From Terebella lapidaria (Eukaryota > Annelida > Polychaeta > Terebellida > Terebellidae): DNA of 64,000 nt. The stretch covers positions 25,269,001 to 25,333,000 of the forward strand of contig OX424563.1 in the NCBI GenBank assembly GCA_949152475.1, in the 5' to 3' direction. The position numbers and the translations under genes were made by a program. Below, piece after piece: positions 35,401-47,250 of this stretch. The notes beneath the pieces were generated by a model. The model did not search any database. It worked only from the letters and a program-made list of their open reading frames with translations, and was not told where the DNA came from. Within the stretch, counting starts at the first letter, position 1, and each line of letters begins with the position of its first letter.

Positions 35401-37625
35401 GCCATGGCCAAACCAAAATTGTCCGGTAACCTGTCTTAGCCTTTGGGCTAATTGTATTTCAGGCTGCAGACAAGGATGGTGCAGTTCACGCATTCAGCAG
35501 GTTTTGTAACATGGCAGTAAACGACGAGGAAGCGATATCTCACAAACTTCTGGGCGACAAATTCCAGGTACATAACAGACATAACATTTTCCCTGGTCAA
35601 ATTTTTGTTAAAGTTTAGTCACTGATACATATTGGTGAACCTAAAGCATCGAAATTGTCAGTTTGACAACATTGAACTTTTCGAATAATTTGTGGGGAGA
35701 GTTTGTGGGTATATATTTGGGTTGAAATTCTAGACAAATTCTGCGGAAATGTGATGTAGTATGCCTCACTGCATGTTTCATTCTTATTACGCAGGATCAA
35801 CTGGAGCTTTTCCGGTCAATGTTCGCCGAATATCTTTTTGACGAACATTTACAGCATGTAAGTTCTAACCAGGGTGAAGGTTCACACTAACGTCACAAAG
35901 ACCTGAAGACAGGGCTACAAAAAGTTTCACTGAAAACTTGGATATTTTACCTAGGGTAGCGTCCATTGGTTTGAGCATTTTGACCATTTTGGTCGCTTTT
36001 CATTTACCTTAACGGGTAGATGACAGAAACAGAAAAGCAACCAAAAACAATTTAGTAATGAGATGTTTTAGTTAAGAAGAAGCCCGACTGTAGATCCTTT
36101 TCAATCTTCTTTCGACAGTGGTTCACTCCAGAAGGTTTTCGTTCACTTTTTGCTCTCATTGGACGAAATGGACAAGGAATTGCATCCAGGTTAGTTTTGG
36201 AAAAGTAGAATTTAATATATTTTACTATGATTAATGCATGCCAAAAAGAACATTTGTGTTACCTATCAAAGTGGGATGTCAAAATATGATAAAATTGAGT
36301 AAATATTACTGTTGTGTCTTTCAGCTCAATATCACGATGGGTTCATAACACAGAAAAATTGGGTGAAAGTGATCGAAAAAAGCAACTGGATAGTTTCATA
36401 GAACAATTGTATGAGGATTTGGATAGAGGTGTGTGACTTGTATAAATTCTGAGAGTGAATAACTAATTTAAATTAATCGTTGCAATTCTATTCAGGTATT
36501 TGAACCGACAGTTGAATAAAATTATCATTGAGAATTCTGAGATAGATGAAAACTGATATGACATTAATTTTACGACATACACATTTTTTTGTGGTTAAGT
36601 ATCTGGACCTTTCTTGGATTGTGAAGGATCCGGGCTATACACATTACAGAGCATGAGTAAGCATGTTTGTGTTCGTGTCATATTATTCTATATAAATATA
36701 TCCAGTATGAATAAATACCAAACAAATAAAAAAAATGCAAAAATTGAAATGACAAATATGGGATGCATGTATTCCTGCTAAATAAAAATTTATTTTCAAA
36801 AGATCATCTGATTAGTGACCAACTGTGTTTTGTTGTGGTACTTGTATAAATATTATGTTTGCTAGGCAACCACAGCTGTACTCCGAATGCTGAAGTAACT
36901 TTTCCTCACAACAACTCGACTCTCGTCATGAAAGCCCTCCAAGACATTAGCGCGGGGCAGGTGGGTGGAGAGAAATTCTCAGTAATTCTTGAAGTAAGAA
37001 GTAATTTTCCAGGTTTGATGAACTCGATAGGAAAAAGAATCAGCTTTATGATTGAGTTCTGCCTCACAGACAACTAAAAAAAAAAGAAAAAGTGAATTAC
37101 AAACAAAAAAAATATTGTTTTGGTGAGAAAAAATAGTTATCATTCTTTGACATACCAGTTGTTTAGTTACTTGGAACCAGATTCGTGACCAGAACTGATT
37201 TTCTGTTACTTTTCGTTGCAGGAGATATTCATCAGTTACTTGGATGACTGCAGTCTTTCTCGGAGTCGCCATTCTCGACAAAAAGAACTCAGGTATTGTA
37301 CCAAAAAACATCGGGTCGGATCTGAAGTGGGAATATCTATTCTTAGTTTTGAAGTATTTGTGATTAATTCGAAAAACATTTATACATGTGATATTGTATG
37401 CAGTTTGAGTCCAGTTTGTTATTCACCAATATGAATTCTAAATTGTGATTGAAATAAAAAACATAGTATATTTTCGAATCATCACGATTTTATGCGTTTT
37501 ATTCTCACAGAGAAAACTACCTGTTCAACTGCTCCTGTTCAAAGTGTTTATCCCAGGCAGAGGATCCTGACGTTACCTCCGAGGAGGAAGAGTCCATGGA
37601 TGAAGAGGACATTTCAGAGGACTAG
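32444..37625 (+). CDS. SMYD5: SMYD5 SET/MYND lysine methyltransferase, 12 exons
   Basis: Complete gene for a 389-aa SET- and MYND-domain protein. Vertebrate SMYD5 is a protein lysine methyltransferase, with histone H3/H4 and ribosomal protein substrates reported. Exons: 32444-32491, 32785-33033, 33301-33422, 33681-33750, 35463-35567, 35795-35857, 36119-36189, 36325-36428, 36600-36656, 36866-36960, 37222-37292, 37511-37625. All borders are AG/GT and the phases sum to 1,170 nt with one terminal stop. The N-SET part reads GRGLFAT then [17 protein letters not shown] zinc ligands are C54, C57, C95, C98, C103, C107, H116 and C120. The SET signature NHSCTPN is at 298-304, the catalytic-site SYLDDC follows at 333-338, and the CSCSKC post-SET cysteines are 359, 361 and 364. 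An acidic tail ends the protein, as in human SMYD5 but shorter (human about 418 aa). Intron 4 carries a Helentron-like insertion. Start chosen by alignment to the family N-terminus. Confidence 0.97.
33957..35451 (+). mobile_element. Helentron-like non-autonomous element, copy i, in SMYD5 intron 4
   Basis: This 1.5-kb element begins AGGTTACCGGAC, part of a 5' hairpin that reads to TCCGATAACCT. It ends with the inverted 12-mer GTCCGGTAACCT followed by a terminal hairpin (TTAGCC-TTTG-GGCTAA, 35436-35451) and T-rich flank. Subterminal inverted repeats plus a 3' hairpin without obvious target duplication are the marks of Helentron/HINE rolling-circle elements. The interior has CGTCCGTCGTCCGG-type sequence near the 5' end and two diverged core units of about 460 bp rich in AAATGGCGGCCATTTT and AAGGTCA-type words. 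It encodes nothing. The 3' hairpin ends 11 bp before SMYD5 exon 5. Confidence 0.7.
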
Positions 37626-39734
37626 TCCATTCTGTAGATTTTATCAGGGGTGTGCTGGCTTTGGTGTATGCAAGTCATTTTAATGTACCCGTAATAGAAG
37701 ATTGAATTATCAAATGTTTCGTACAGTTATCAGCGAATGTTTATCTTTGCTGCATGGAAAACTGATACAGTGTTCTATATTCTTCACAATTTAGGGAGAA
37801 TTATTTTATGCCCGGAGGTTTAGCGGTAACTATGAATTTACAATCATACCTTTGGTCTGAAATTTCTTTGCTAATGCCCAACATCTTCCAATTGTAATTC
37901 ATTAAATTGGTATCATCAAAATGACTGTAACAGGCTTGTCTGTAACAAAATATATTTTAGCTTTTCTGTACATGCAAGTACAGATAAAGTTTGTTGTCGA
38001 TCTTGTTCACTTTTTGTTTGGGGTATAACATTGGTGTTGTGCATATTGTGACTGATTTGTGGTAGTAAAATTACCACAAAACCATCTAGTTGTCGTTCTT
38101 ATTATTATTATTATTATCTGCTGACAAATTTTGAAACTTTCTTGAATTATTTCATATATCTGATTTCTAACAACACTGATGATATTAATGCGGTCTTCAG
38201 CATATTTTGGGCATCATGATCGCATTATTTTGGCGATCATGAACGACTGTCAAATTTCTCTCAAGTACAACTTTTTTAGAAGTACAACTTTTTTAGAAAT
38301 AAAATTCATCAATTTGGCCTTAGAGAGCCAGCCTCTAGACAAAAACTTGCTTGTAATTCGTCACTGATTATGCATACATAATGGTGCTCCATAAACTTGA
38401 TTTAATATGACCATTGTGACAAATGAGTTGAAATAATATCACTTTGGAAGGTCGAACTCATCAAGTGTCTTCGATTTCAACAATAGTTTCAATTGAACCC
38501 TAACATGGTTCAAATGATATTATAGGGTAAGAATTCGCTCTTAAAGTTTACCAGAGAAATGTACATTGTCAGGGCAAAAAATCCCAGAGATGTACTAGTA
38601 TGCTTTCAGTCGAATTGGTCGTTTTGATCTTTCAAGGTCATAAACGGTTGAGGTCTAGGTCAAATTCAAGAGCAACATTGAAATCACCATGGAAGCGACA
38701 ATACGAAAGCTCTATTTTGAAGCATGTTATGAGAACCAATACAGAATAACTACAAGTCACAATGAAAAAAAAATTGACTGTAATTTCCAAAAAAAAAACC
38801 AACAATGAAATAAATGTGAATTTGTTTCTGCTCAGAAAGCATATTAGCTTGATTTCGGATCATATATTGGTCGTTTCTCGACAAAAGGGCCAGTTTGATC
38901 TTTGAAGATCATTTCTGTCCAATCCAAGGTCACCATTGAAATAGTCCTGCATAACTTCTCATTTTCATGCACCAATGTCCATGTTTTCGAGCAAGACTTC
39001 ACGCCATACAGCACCTATTATATCCTATGCTATTACTAAGAAAACGTGGTTTAAAAAGATTTTGTCCAAAATCGGTCGATTTGCTGGGCGTCGCTCAAAA
39101 TACACGTTAACTCGACCCAAAATAATGCGCCATGGGCAGACCGGCGATTCAACGAAACTTGAATGCACTTCATAGGCTACATATGATAATGTGAAATCCA
39201 AAGCATAACATTAATTTGCCTGAACATAGGCCTATTTGAGAAAACGACCGTCAGTGTTCAAAATAAAAGAAAACAGAAATAAGAAGTGAACACTTTAATT
39301 GTAACCTCAAAAGGTGTTGAATTATTGCTAGGTATTTTCTGTCAACATTTCAGAAAGATTGAAACGACGGATGCAGTGCCAGAAGACCAATTAGATGACC
39401 ATTGTCCGGTCATCTCAAATATACCTGATTGAAGATGAACAGGAGAGGGGAATCATCTTTGGGGTATTTCCATCAGCCCGAGCGTGTCCTACCGTGGCGT
39501 TTTAATTACGTAAAATTATACGTCATTACATTAATTAGTCATAAGCCATATCTAATAATGGGATATTTATTGGTAGTCCATATATCGTTTTGAGGCACAT
39601 AATAATTATATAGAGCTCCATAAATTTCTGAAACCAAAGCACATAAAGTGAATTCAGTAGCTACTGTGGTTGTATAGTCTTATTACGGTGTAGAAATTTT
39701 ACTTTTCTTTTTGTGTTTGATCTTTGAATAAATT
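37626..39734. other. SMYD5 3' region and repeat-like spacer
   Basis: The first 0.7 kb is probably SMYD5 3' UTR, with an ATT microsatellite at about 38099-38117. From about 38.43 to 39.18 kb the sequence uses words also found in the Helentron-like elements (TTTCAAGGTCAT, AGGTCAAATTCAAG, GACCGGCGATTCAACGAAACTT). This suggests a decayed relative, but no clear ends are visible. No coding exon is seen. Confidence 0.4.
38298..38303 (+). terminator. Candidate SMYD5 polyadenylation signal
   Basis: AATAAA lies 673 bp after the SMYD5 stop codon, directly after a short tandem repeat of AGTACAACTTTTTTAGA. It is the first canonical signal I noticed downstream of the stop; transcript evidence would be needed to fix the end. 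Confidence 0.35.
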
Positions 39735-40268
39735 ATGCTAATATGGAAATGCTACAAGCACGTGCTCCGACGGTATCCTTTATTGGCGCAAGCGACCAAC
39801 ACGTCCCTCCTATTCGGCACGAGTGACGTCATTGTCCAAACCTGCATCGAGCGCCGCCTAGCCAATGACAGCTATGACCCCTGGCGAACGGTGCGTTATT
39901 TCGGCGTAGGATTCGTTATTTTCGGGCCAAAAATGCACTTTTGGTACGGTGCGCTTGACCGAGCCATTCGCGGACGTCGTCTGCCTTCGGTTCTGAAGAA
40001 AGTGGCTCTGGACCAGGGGCTATTTCTGCCCATATACCTCGCGTCTTTCCTCGGTGTAATGTCTGTTCTGAGACGGGAATCAGCCCACGAATTGAAAGAG
40101 AAGCTGGTCCGGGACTTCCCCAGCCTTCTACTAACCAGTTATAAGATTTGGCCGGCCGTACAAGTGGTCAACTTTACATTTGTGCCTTTGCGACATCGTA
40201 TATTGTTGATGAATTGTGTGTCTCTAGTCTGGAACTGTTACCTAGGCTGGAGTGCTGAAAACTCGTAG
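39735..40268 (+). CDS. Mpv17/PMP22-family membrane protein, intronless
   Basis: A single uninterrupted frame of 177 codons, the same length as typical Mpv17 proteins (about 176 aa). Family landmarks occur in order: WKCYKHVLRRYPLLAQ at the N-terminus, GPKMHFWYGALDR after the second membrane segment, LDQGLFLPIYL, and the C-terminal signature YKIWPAVQVVNFTFVPLRHR followed by WNCYLGW. Four hydrophobic segments are predicted by eye. The family sits in the inner mitochondrial membrane or in peroxisomes; Mpv17 is needed for mitochondrial DNA upkeep, probably as a channel. The VPL and WN-YL residues are closest to Mpv17 itself, while HFWY resembles MPV17L2, so the subfamily is left open. There is no intron although vertebrate relatives are multi-exon, which suggests a retrocopy or intron loss. 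The intact frame argues against a pseudogene. Confidence 0.9.
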   Translation: MLIWKCYKHVLRRYPLLAQATNTSLLFGTSDVIVQTCIERRLANDSYDPWRTVRYFGVGFVIFGPKMHFWYGALDRAIRGRRLPSVLKKVALDQGLFLPIYLASFLGVMSVLRRESAHELKEKLVRDFPSLLLTSYKIWPAVQVVNFTFVPLRHRILLMNCVSLVWNCYLGWSAENS

Positions 40269-42762
40269 AACCATCAAACACATTTGAACATACATCTAAC
40301 ATTTATAATGAAGTATATATATAAATATATATAAACACCCTGTGTTGTTTTTTGTGAGTACATTGGAAGTCTCGTCCGAATGTCATTGCATGCACCTCAC
40401 TGTTCCTCAAATAACCTACATGTGTTATTTCTTTTCAAATTCATATAATAGTCTGTTCTGCTCTGTAAAGGCGCATACTGATGGTTATAAATCATCCAAC
40501 TGCTATTACGTAGATGTAGGGTATCATGTGGGTTTTTCATAAGTGACCTTGAATTCATACTTGCGAGGAACTTGAGTGGTTTACATCAAGATCACATCGC
40601 CTAAAGGAGACAAATTGCCCCAGAGACGACAGAGGTCTGGTATTATGAGCATAGTTAAGCCTATATGTACATGTATATGTGGTCATATATGACGCATCTT
40701 TTGGAGAATTTGAACGTACCCCCAAAATGACGCAATATTGCTCAGATTATTGATTTTTTAAGGAGTCTAAGGGGTAACACCCACTGACCGCACATAACAT
40801 ACGGGGCTGCGTTGAGCTGTGTGGCCCCGATAGCAATAAACTTTTCGGATTTGGTAACCACTGCGTCCCTATTAAAGGACTGACGGATCTGCCTATTATC
40901 CTTAGGAACAAAATGTATATGACAGAGGCGATCATGACTGATATCGGCGCAGTGGGGATTACAGGAATGAACTTCTGCACCCAAAAGGTGAGCTTCATAG
41001 GGGCGAGGTTCATTTCCTCTTCTGGTTGGGTCCTACCCGTTCTTTCCAAGTTCGAGTGACGCATGCTACCATCGTGCAGGATGGACCCACTCTGCATGCA
41101 CATGCCTCTTGATGGTCGAGCTTGTATAGTGCAACCTGTAAGCCGTTTCGCCAGGGATACAAATGCTACAGTTGTACTGCAATACGGGCTAGATGCTGCA
41201 ACAACTAGATGTTACGTTGTCATACATGGTCTCCCTGACGATCCGATGTGTGGCACTACTTGCGCCCACGTGGCCGCTGGGGACGACCCTCTGTCTTTGC
41301 TAGAACATTTGGAATCTCGCATTCCAACTACGGGAAGCTCAAAGATGTAACGCGGAAAGACTCAGTATTCCCTTGCGCACATCAATGACTCATTTGATGC
41401 CCTCGATCTTAGCCATTTTGTGCACTCGATCTAACCTAAGGTATTGGCTAGTCCAAATGAAGGAGCGTGATTAGGGAAATAGCCTTAGTCACCAACAACA
41501 GACTTGACCACTTCAAAGTAATGCTAATCGGGCTCTGCAACACACCTGCGGCATTCCAATGCCTGATTGAAATGGTGTCAAGAGGGTATCTTTGGAAGTG
41601 ACACTTGGTGTTCATCGACGATGTTGTCGTGCATGGCCACTCTTTCGAAGAGACTCTGACCAATTTCCAGATGGTGCTTCACCACATCCAGGAAGCAGGG
41701 CTCAACTGAAGCCGAAGATTTTGTACTTGGGCTTCATTGTGACCGAAACAGACATTCGTTCGCCCCCCGTGAAACTGGATAGCATGCAGAAGTAGCCTCA
41801 GCCATGTAACATAGGCGGCTTGAGGTCCTTCTTGGGCTTCGAGATTTATCAACGCCATTTCATTCAAGGTTTTTGCAGAGATTGCGAGTCCATTAACCAT
41901 CCTCATGAGCCCATTTCTTCTGGGACACTCTGCAGAAGGTAATTTTACAGACGTCTGTATGGCATTGACACTGGCTCCCATGCTCCGTCACCCCCTCCCC
42001 AACTGTGAGTTCTTCTTGGAAACTGACGCGAGTAATTTTGCTCTCGGCGGTGTCCTCATACAGATCGTGGACGGCAAAGAATGTGTGATAGCCTATGCGA
42101 GAGTTGCTCTGAGTCGTTCGCAAATGAATTATTGCACTACCCATTGTGAGTATCTCACAGTTGTGACTATGATCAATCGGTTCCAGCATAACTTGCCAGG
42201 ATGGCACTTCCGGTCTGCAGGATGCGCAGACTGAGGAACAATCCTACTTGGGTGGCTACACTGACACGCAGCTGGCTGCGAAGCAATGGGCAGACGCTGC
42301 CCTGGCGCCGGTCATCGAAGCTCTTGAGGCTGAGGAAAAGCCAGAGAAAGCAATCTCTAGTCTGCAGGTTTGAGCCGGTCTCTGTGCGATAGTTTTTTGT
42401 ATCGGCGTTATGAGCACGCACACCCTAAACCTGTGGTACTGTGGACAGAAGTGCTGCACCAGCTCCACGACTTTCAGTGACGGGTCATCTGGGTATCCAG
42501 AAAACCATCTCCCGGTTGCAAAAATGCTTTTATTGGCCGGATTGCAACTTGGATGTGGTGCATGGTCAGACTTGTAAGAGTTCTGGCTCCGGGCCGCCAC
42601 CCCTTAACCATAGTTAAGGTGCGCACAATATTTGACTGAATGACCTGGGACATACTGAATACCCACTGGGTTTCATGCAGTGTACTTCACCAAGTACACA
42701 GACGCCTTTCTGCTCGGCACCAAACTGCCGACGAGGTGGCCAGTTTCTTGGTGTGTAGGTAG

Positions 42763-43597
42763 TAAGGCTCTGCGCGGGGCGGGTTTGCCCGCGCGGGCCG
42801 CGGGTCCCGCAGCTCGCGGTGCGGTTAGGCCTGGATACCTCCTGGCTCGCGGTAGGCCTGGATACCTCCTGATGAGTAATATTGCCATACCCATGGCTTT
42901 CATTGTGATCTGTTCTTATTGAAACAATGCAACTGATCATTGTAGGTTTACTGCTGTCCCACCATAACTACTGCCCACCTCCATCCCTAAGGCCTTCCTC
43001 TCTCTGGAGTTTGGACTGGGCTCCTCTCAATTAACCCTCTGAACTCGAAACAGGGAGTCAACACAGTACAGGACTCTAGAATGTTGCTGATATTCTATTC
43101 ATTGATCAGATTATTGTCTCATGGTTTGTATACAAATCATTACGAATGATATAGACTTACGATACCACAAATCTGATATCATTTCCATTGAGAGGCGAAA
43201 TATATTCACTGGGTATTATCAATTTCCAGCGTGCACTCCGAACAAACTTAAGACAAAAAAATTCCCACCAGCGCTCTTTTTACACTGAGTAAATACCAAT
43301 GGACATTTGTGTTTGTTTGTTATTTTGTTCAGATAGTACTTGATAATATACATGTATGCATACTTGATTCATACACATGCTTCATGCTTATATACATGTA
43401 TGTACTTATACTGCGGTGCGGTGCGGGTGCGGGCCTTGGTGTGTGCAGTGCGGTGCGGGTGCGGGCCTCAATAAGTTCTGTGCGGTGCGGTGCGGGGGCC
43501 CGCATTGGCTCCTACTGCGGTGCGGTGCGGGTGTGGATAAAGACCTTGCGGTGCAGTGCGGATGCGGGGGCACATATCGGGCCCGCGCAGAGCCTTA
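42763..43597. mobile_element. hAT-like MITE inserted in the Ty3 fossil
   Basis: An 835-bp segment is bounded by perfect 16-bp terminal inverted repeats: TAAGGCTCTGCGCGGG at 42763-42778 and its complement at 43582-43597. The flanking octamers are GTAGGTAG and GTAAGTAG, an 8-bp target duplication with one difference, which fits the hAT superfamily. The ends are very GC-rich (GCGGTGCGG words); the centre is AT-rich and non-coding. It splits the integrase part of the older retroelement, so it is younger than that element. Confidence 0.65.
43410..43570 (+). repeat. GCGGTGCGG minisatellite within the hAT-like MITE
   Basis: Degenerate repeats of GCGGTGCGGTGCGGGTGCGGGCC recur about four times with 30-45 bp spacing near the right end of the MITE. 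A related GC-rich block lies at the left end (42.77-42.86 kb), where GGTAGGCCTGGATACCTCCTG-like sequence also occurs twice. Subterminal repeats of this kind are common in non-autonomous hAT elements and may be old transposase-binding arrays. Confidence 0.5.
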
Positions 43598-44487
43598 GTA
43601 AGTAGGTGGTATGCCATGGTGTACTCAAGCAGCCAAGCAGGTTCACTTGGATCAGGGCACTCATTACAAGTGCTCTGTTCCAGGGCCTAGCAGAAATGCT
43701 GGTCAGTACCAAGGTACATATACGTCCAGGTCTAACGAACAGGTTGAACGCTTTAACTGATCTGTCATTAATATGCTGGCAGCCTTCAGAAACGATTGTG
43801 CGAATACTTGGGATGACCACCTCTCATATACGTCTTGATGGCGTACTGGTCGTTGGTCCATGCTTCCACTCAGATGACATCACACATGATGCTGTATGGT
43901 AAGGAGCCTGATTTACCTGTGGAGCTAGTGCAGTAACTGCGATTGCACAACATTCAACGATTTGGCTCCCCTGAATGCACACCATGCTAAGGTCAATTGC
44001 GGGGCAATGATACCGATGGGTCAGGTACGAGATTTGACCCTATTCAACTGTGGGTGCATTCCACCTTGGATATCTTCTCGATACGTTTCCTATTGTGGGC
44101 TTCCCATTGGGTGGCGCATCCCTCAGCGCCTCTTGAATGACTGCTGGTCAGTGCTGGATGGAGCCTGGTACCGTGATGATTGGAGGTTCAAGGTTCGAGC
44201 TTATTTATTGGCAACCATGGACCGAACGCCACAGGAATACGCCTCAAAGGCTGACGCCATCAGGAACTTTGTGCTGCTGTAGCAGGTAGAGTGGTTTGGC
44301 TCAAGACCACCACAAGCGCGACCACAGTCGCGAATATGAAGCTTGGATTGCTACTCCCTCGACAAGTGGATCTTTGGTCAGGTCCTCCGCCTTGACAAAC
44401 ACTGTGACGATCCTCTCGACAGAACTGTGTACAGACTTCGTCGAGTGGCAAGGCATCGCTGCTCTGCAGATTCAGACACAGGACACT

Positions 44488-44799
44488 GTGGAGATTTCCA
44501 CTCTGCATAGCTCTGCCACTGCCTGTGTCTACGTGACTCTCCGCAAGTCTGTGCGTCAGGTGGTGGGGCCATTGGTTAGATGGTCTGGAGCCCGTTCTGA
44601 ATGATGCTGCGTTTTTCAACTTACTGGTACCACGAACCCTAACGTGGAGATTTCCGCTCTGCATGGCTCTGCCACTAACCAGGTCTACGTGACTTTCCGC
44701 GAGTCTGTGGGTCAGGTGGTGGGCCATTGATTAGATGGTCTGGAGCCCTTCTGAATGATGCGGCGTTTTTCAAATACTGGTACCACTAGCCCTAATGGG
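44488..44799 (+). repeat. 156-bp tandem duplication
   Basis: The segment beginning GTGGAGATTTCC at 44488 is repeated at 44644, an offset of 156 bp. Shared words include CTCTGCATAGCTCTGCCACT-like sequence, GTCAGGTGGTGGG, TTAGATGGTCTGGAGCCC and CTGAATGATGC. The two units differ by perhaps 10 percent, so the duplication is moderately old. It lies just downstream of the Ty3 fossil and encodes nothing recognisable. Confidence 0.75.
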
Positions 44800-46405
44800 A
44801 ATCCGGGCGAGCCGAATTTGGGTCATTCCCGCATGAGAAATGAAATTGTCCCTGGGTCACCCTCAGCATGGGCAATTCACCCGTGCTGCACTGTGTCTCG
44901 TGGCAGAGATGGACTGCTCTCTGCAGTGGCTGAGTTGAGCCTGCGGTGAGACATCTAGGGTGGCATGCGAACTTGCATATCACCAGGGGCTGATGGAGGG
45001 TACTCAGCGCAGCCTAGAGGGCCACCTTACTCTCGCCACCGAATGCAAGCATGATCAGGTGGAGCAGAATGATAATGGCCCCTACAGGCGTTGGGCTACC
45101 CTCGTGGGTCCGGCACTTGGGTGAGGAGGGAGAATCCAGTCCATCTTCCACGGATTTATCTGCAGACACAATTTAGCTCTCGTCAGAGAGTGTCGTTTTA
45201 CAAAAATTTTCAATTTAAAGGTAATTGGTTTCCAAACATTCAACATATTGTCCATTCCAGCAGGTGACCTCCCCATGTCATCAGCCTTACCGGAACAAAG
45301 TTTAGCTTGTTTACTAGGATTCATTCGAAACTCCAGAGCAAACAGTCTAGCCTGTTAAGTCTGAGGGTATATCCCCATTCTTCCGAAACATATCCTTTTG
45401 GTCTGACCTTTTGCGTTCTAATTTTGGGTGCCGCTCACCTTTATTCCTTCTGGTCCACAATGCGATACTTTTGTCGTGTTTGACAGTTTAGGGCCAATTT
45501 GTTGGGAGGTTGGGAACCAATATTGTAAGGTGGGGGTAATGTCGCGAATTTGCTGCCAGCAGCTTGGTTTTGGGGGAGATTTATCTTTTAGGGGGAGATT
45601 TATCGAGCAGTGAATGCCACGGTGAGCACAATGACATGCGTTCCTGTCCCACTCCTGAGTAGGTGAGCCCATGGCTCACGGGGAACTTTCTCAATAAGGG
45701 GACTCAGAGGAGGCTGTGTGTTGGCACGATGCTTGCAATGGTGCCCACATTCTTCCCTGTAAAGCTATGACCATCAATCAATTTATCTGGGTATAAATCC
45801 CTTGGCGGTTCATCAACGAGGCCGACCAGCAACACGCCCACGTGCTCGGGTACTGGAAGTCCCTTATACGGCATTCGGTTCCGGGTGCTCCGGGCCAACA
45901 ATAACCATGTATGATTCTGCTCATTCGATGGACTAACTTCTGTGTCAGGCGCTGGTGATGACCGTGCCACACCAGAGGGTGTACGACTGTATGTGCCATG
46001 GAAAGCCGGCGCAAAAGGTTACATTTTCATGTATTTATCCAGAGCGGAGGTTTTTTAACTGCAGGATGTTCAGTATTTGCTGCTTTTTATGGTCTTTTCT
46101 GATGAAATGCGTGGATTTGGATTCATTTCTCTATTTTTGAGTTGCACTTAAATTACATATTTTACGTTTTTGTTCAGCCATCAAAACATATTCGTTTAAT
46201 CGTCATCGGGACAACAGCTGCTTCAGGAACATCATGAATGGATTCAGCGTGTGCAGAAACCCTTTAGACCACCCCCGACAGAAAAGGGCCTCAAGAAGAA
46301 GCCTCGGGAGTCAGACAATTTGGCCCCAAATATTTTTCAATAATCTGACCTTCAGCAAAAAAAAGAAGAAAAAGTCAGCACAAAAATCACACGGGAGTTG
46401 TTTTT
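44800..46405. other. Unassigned repeat-like DNA next to the Ty3 fossil
   Basis: GC content is higher than the surrounding spacer and short frames on both strands are interrupted, as expected for decayed retroelement sequence. I could not assign any domain with confidence. A short direct repeat, GGGGGAGATTTATC, occurs at about 45573 and 45591. It may be the remainder of the same retroelement or a second one. Confidence 0.35.
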
Positions 46406-46722
46406 AGGTTACTGTACCTATGGTCCGTCCTTCGGCGTCGTCGTCCGTCCACATTTTTATCTTTAAATAAAGTTTACGGGTGAATCTTTCTGAAATCTTG
46501 CACAAAAATGCCTGAAAATATTTTGAAAAGAGGGTATTTTTTTTTCGCATTTTTTCAAGGTGGCAGCCATTTTCGACGATAAACGGCCAATTTCTGAGTG
46601 GCGGCCATTTTCTCAAAAACTGTTCAGACAGTTTTGAGACTTTTATTTCAAAAGATTGACCTTATTTTCAAGGCCACGGGACAATATATTTGTCCGGTAA
46701 CCTATCCTAACTCTTGGGCTAA
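46406..46722 (+). mobile_element. Helentron-like element, copy ii (short)
   Basis: A 317-bp version of the family. It starts AGGTTACTGTACC, continues into CGTCGTCCGTCC and the AAATTTTGCACAAAAATGC-type segment shared with the other copies, and ends TTGTCCGGTAACC, then CCTAACTCTTGGGCTAA and a run of T. Most of the core is missing, so it is an internally deleted relative. Both ends match copy i in the same orientation, which helps fix the family boundaries. Confidence 0.65.
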
Positions 46723-47250
46723 TTTTTTTTTGACATGTCATACCACACTATCAAGGCGTAGACATTTTCACCAGATAGTATCACTCCAAATATCAAAATG
46801 TCTACATAACATTCTATAATATTAGGCATGCCAGTATAAGTAGGCCCACAATTTGACCAAAATGTCAATTACGTCTCGCTGAAAGATACCCCCTGAAAGA
46901 CACGATATCATGCAGAAATCCATAACATGGGTCCTTTTTGGGATTTCTAATGATACCGATGGAATAATCGTGACCACGTAGGCCCCTAGATTCCGAAATT
47001 TGAAGAAAATTAATAAATAATATAGAAACATACAGAGTGTTAGGAAAAGGTATAAAATTTGTGACGACTATTCTATCATATAAAGCCATTTTAAATATTG
47101 AATGTCTTCATAATATTAAAATTCGGCATCACGGTACTGGCTGATAATATTTTTCTTTCTATCGGAGAACAGATCAAACACAGGTAGTAACTCTGAAAAC
47201 TTCGGAGAAGGAAGCGAGGAAATCTCCTTACGGCCAGACTGGTTATCTAA
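46723..47250. other. AT-rich spacer
   Basis: No coding or repeat feature is recognised. The segment is AT-rich and its frames are short. Confidence 0.3.

Larger units (their letters stand above)
40745..44290 (+). mobile_element. Ty3-type LTR retroelement fossil (pol region), broken
   Basis: Decayed pol region on the plus strand. Protease-like sequence lies at about 40.79-40.99 kb, reverse transcriptase at about 41.48-41.79 kb (an IDDVVVHG active-site box and a LGFIVTETDI motif), RNase H at about 41.89-42.20 kb (ETDASNFALGGVL), and integrase fragments at about 42.4-44.0 kb. The domain order PR-RT-RH-IN is that of Ty3/gypsy elements. It is clearly broken, with many breaks, and no intact long terminal repeats were recognised, so it is old. 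A GC-rich hAT-like MITE is inserted within the integrase region. Confidence 0.75.

Noticed and set aside
34000-35450. Short frames within SMYD5 intron 4 as alternative exons
   Set aside because: The segment is a transposon copy, and the flanking exons 4 and 5 join in phase without it.
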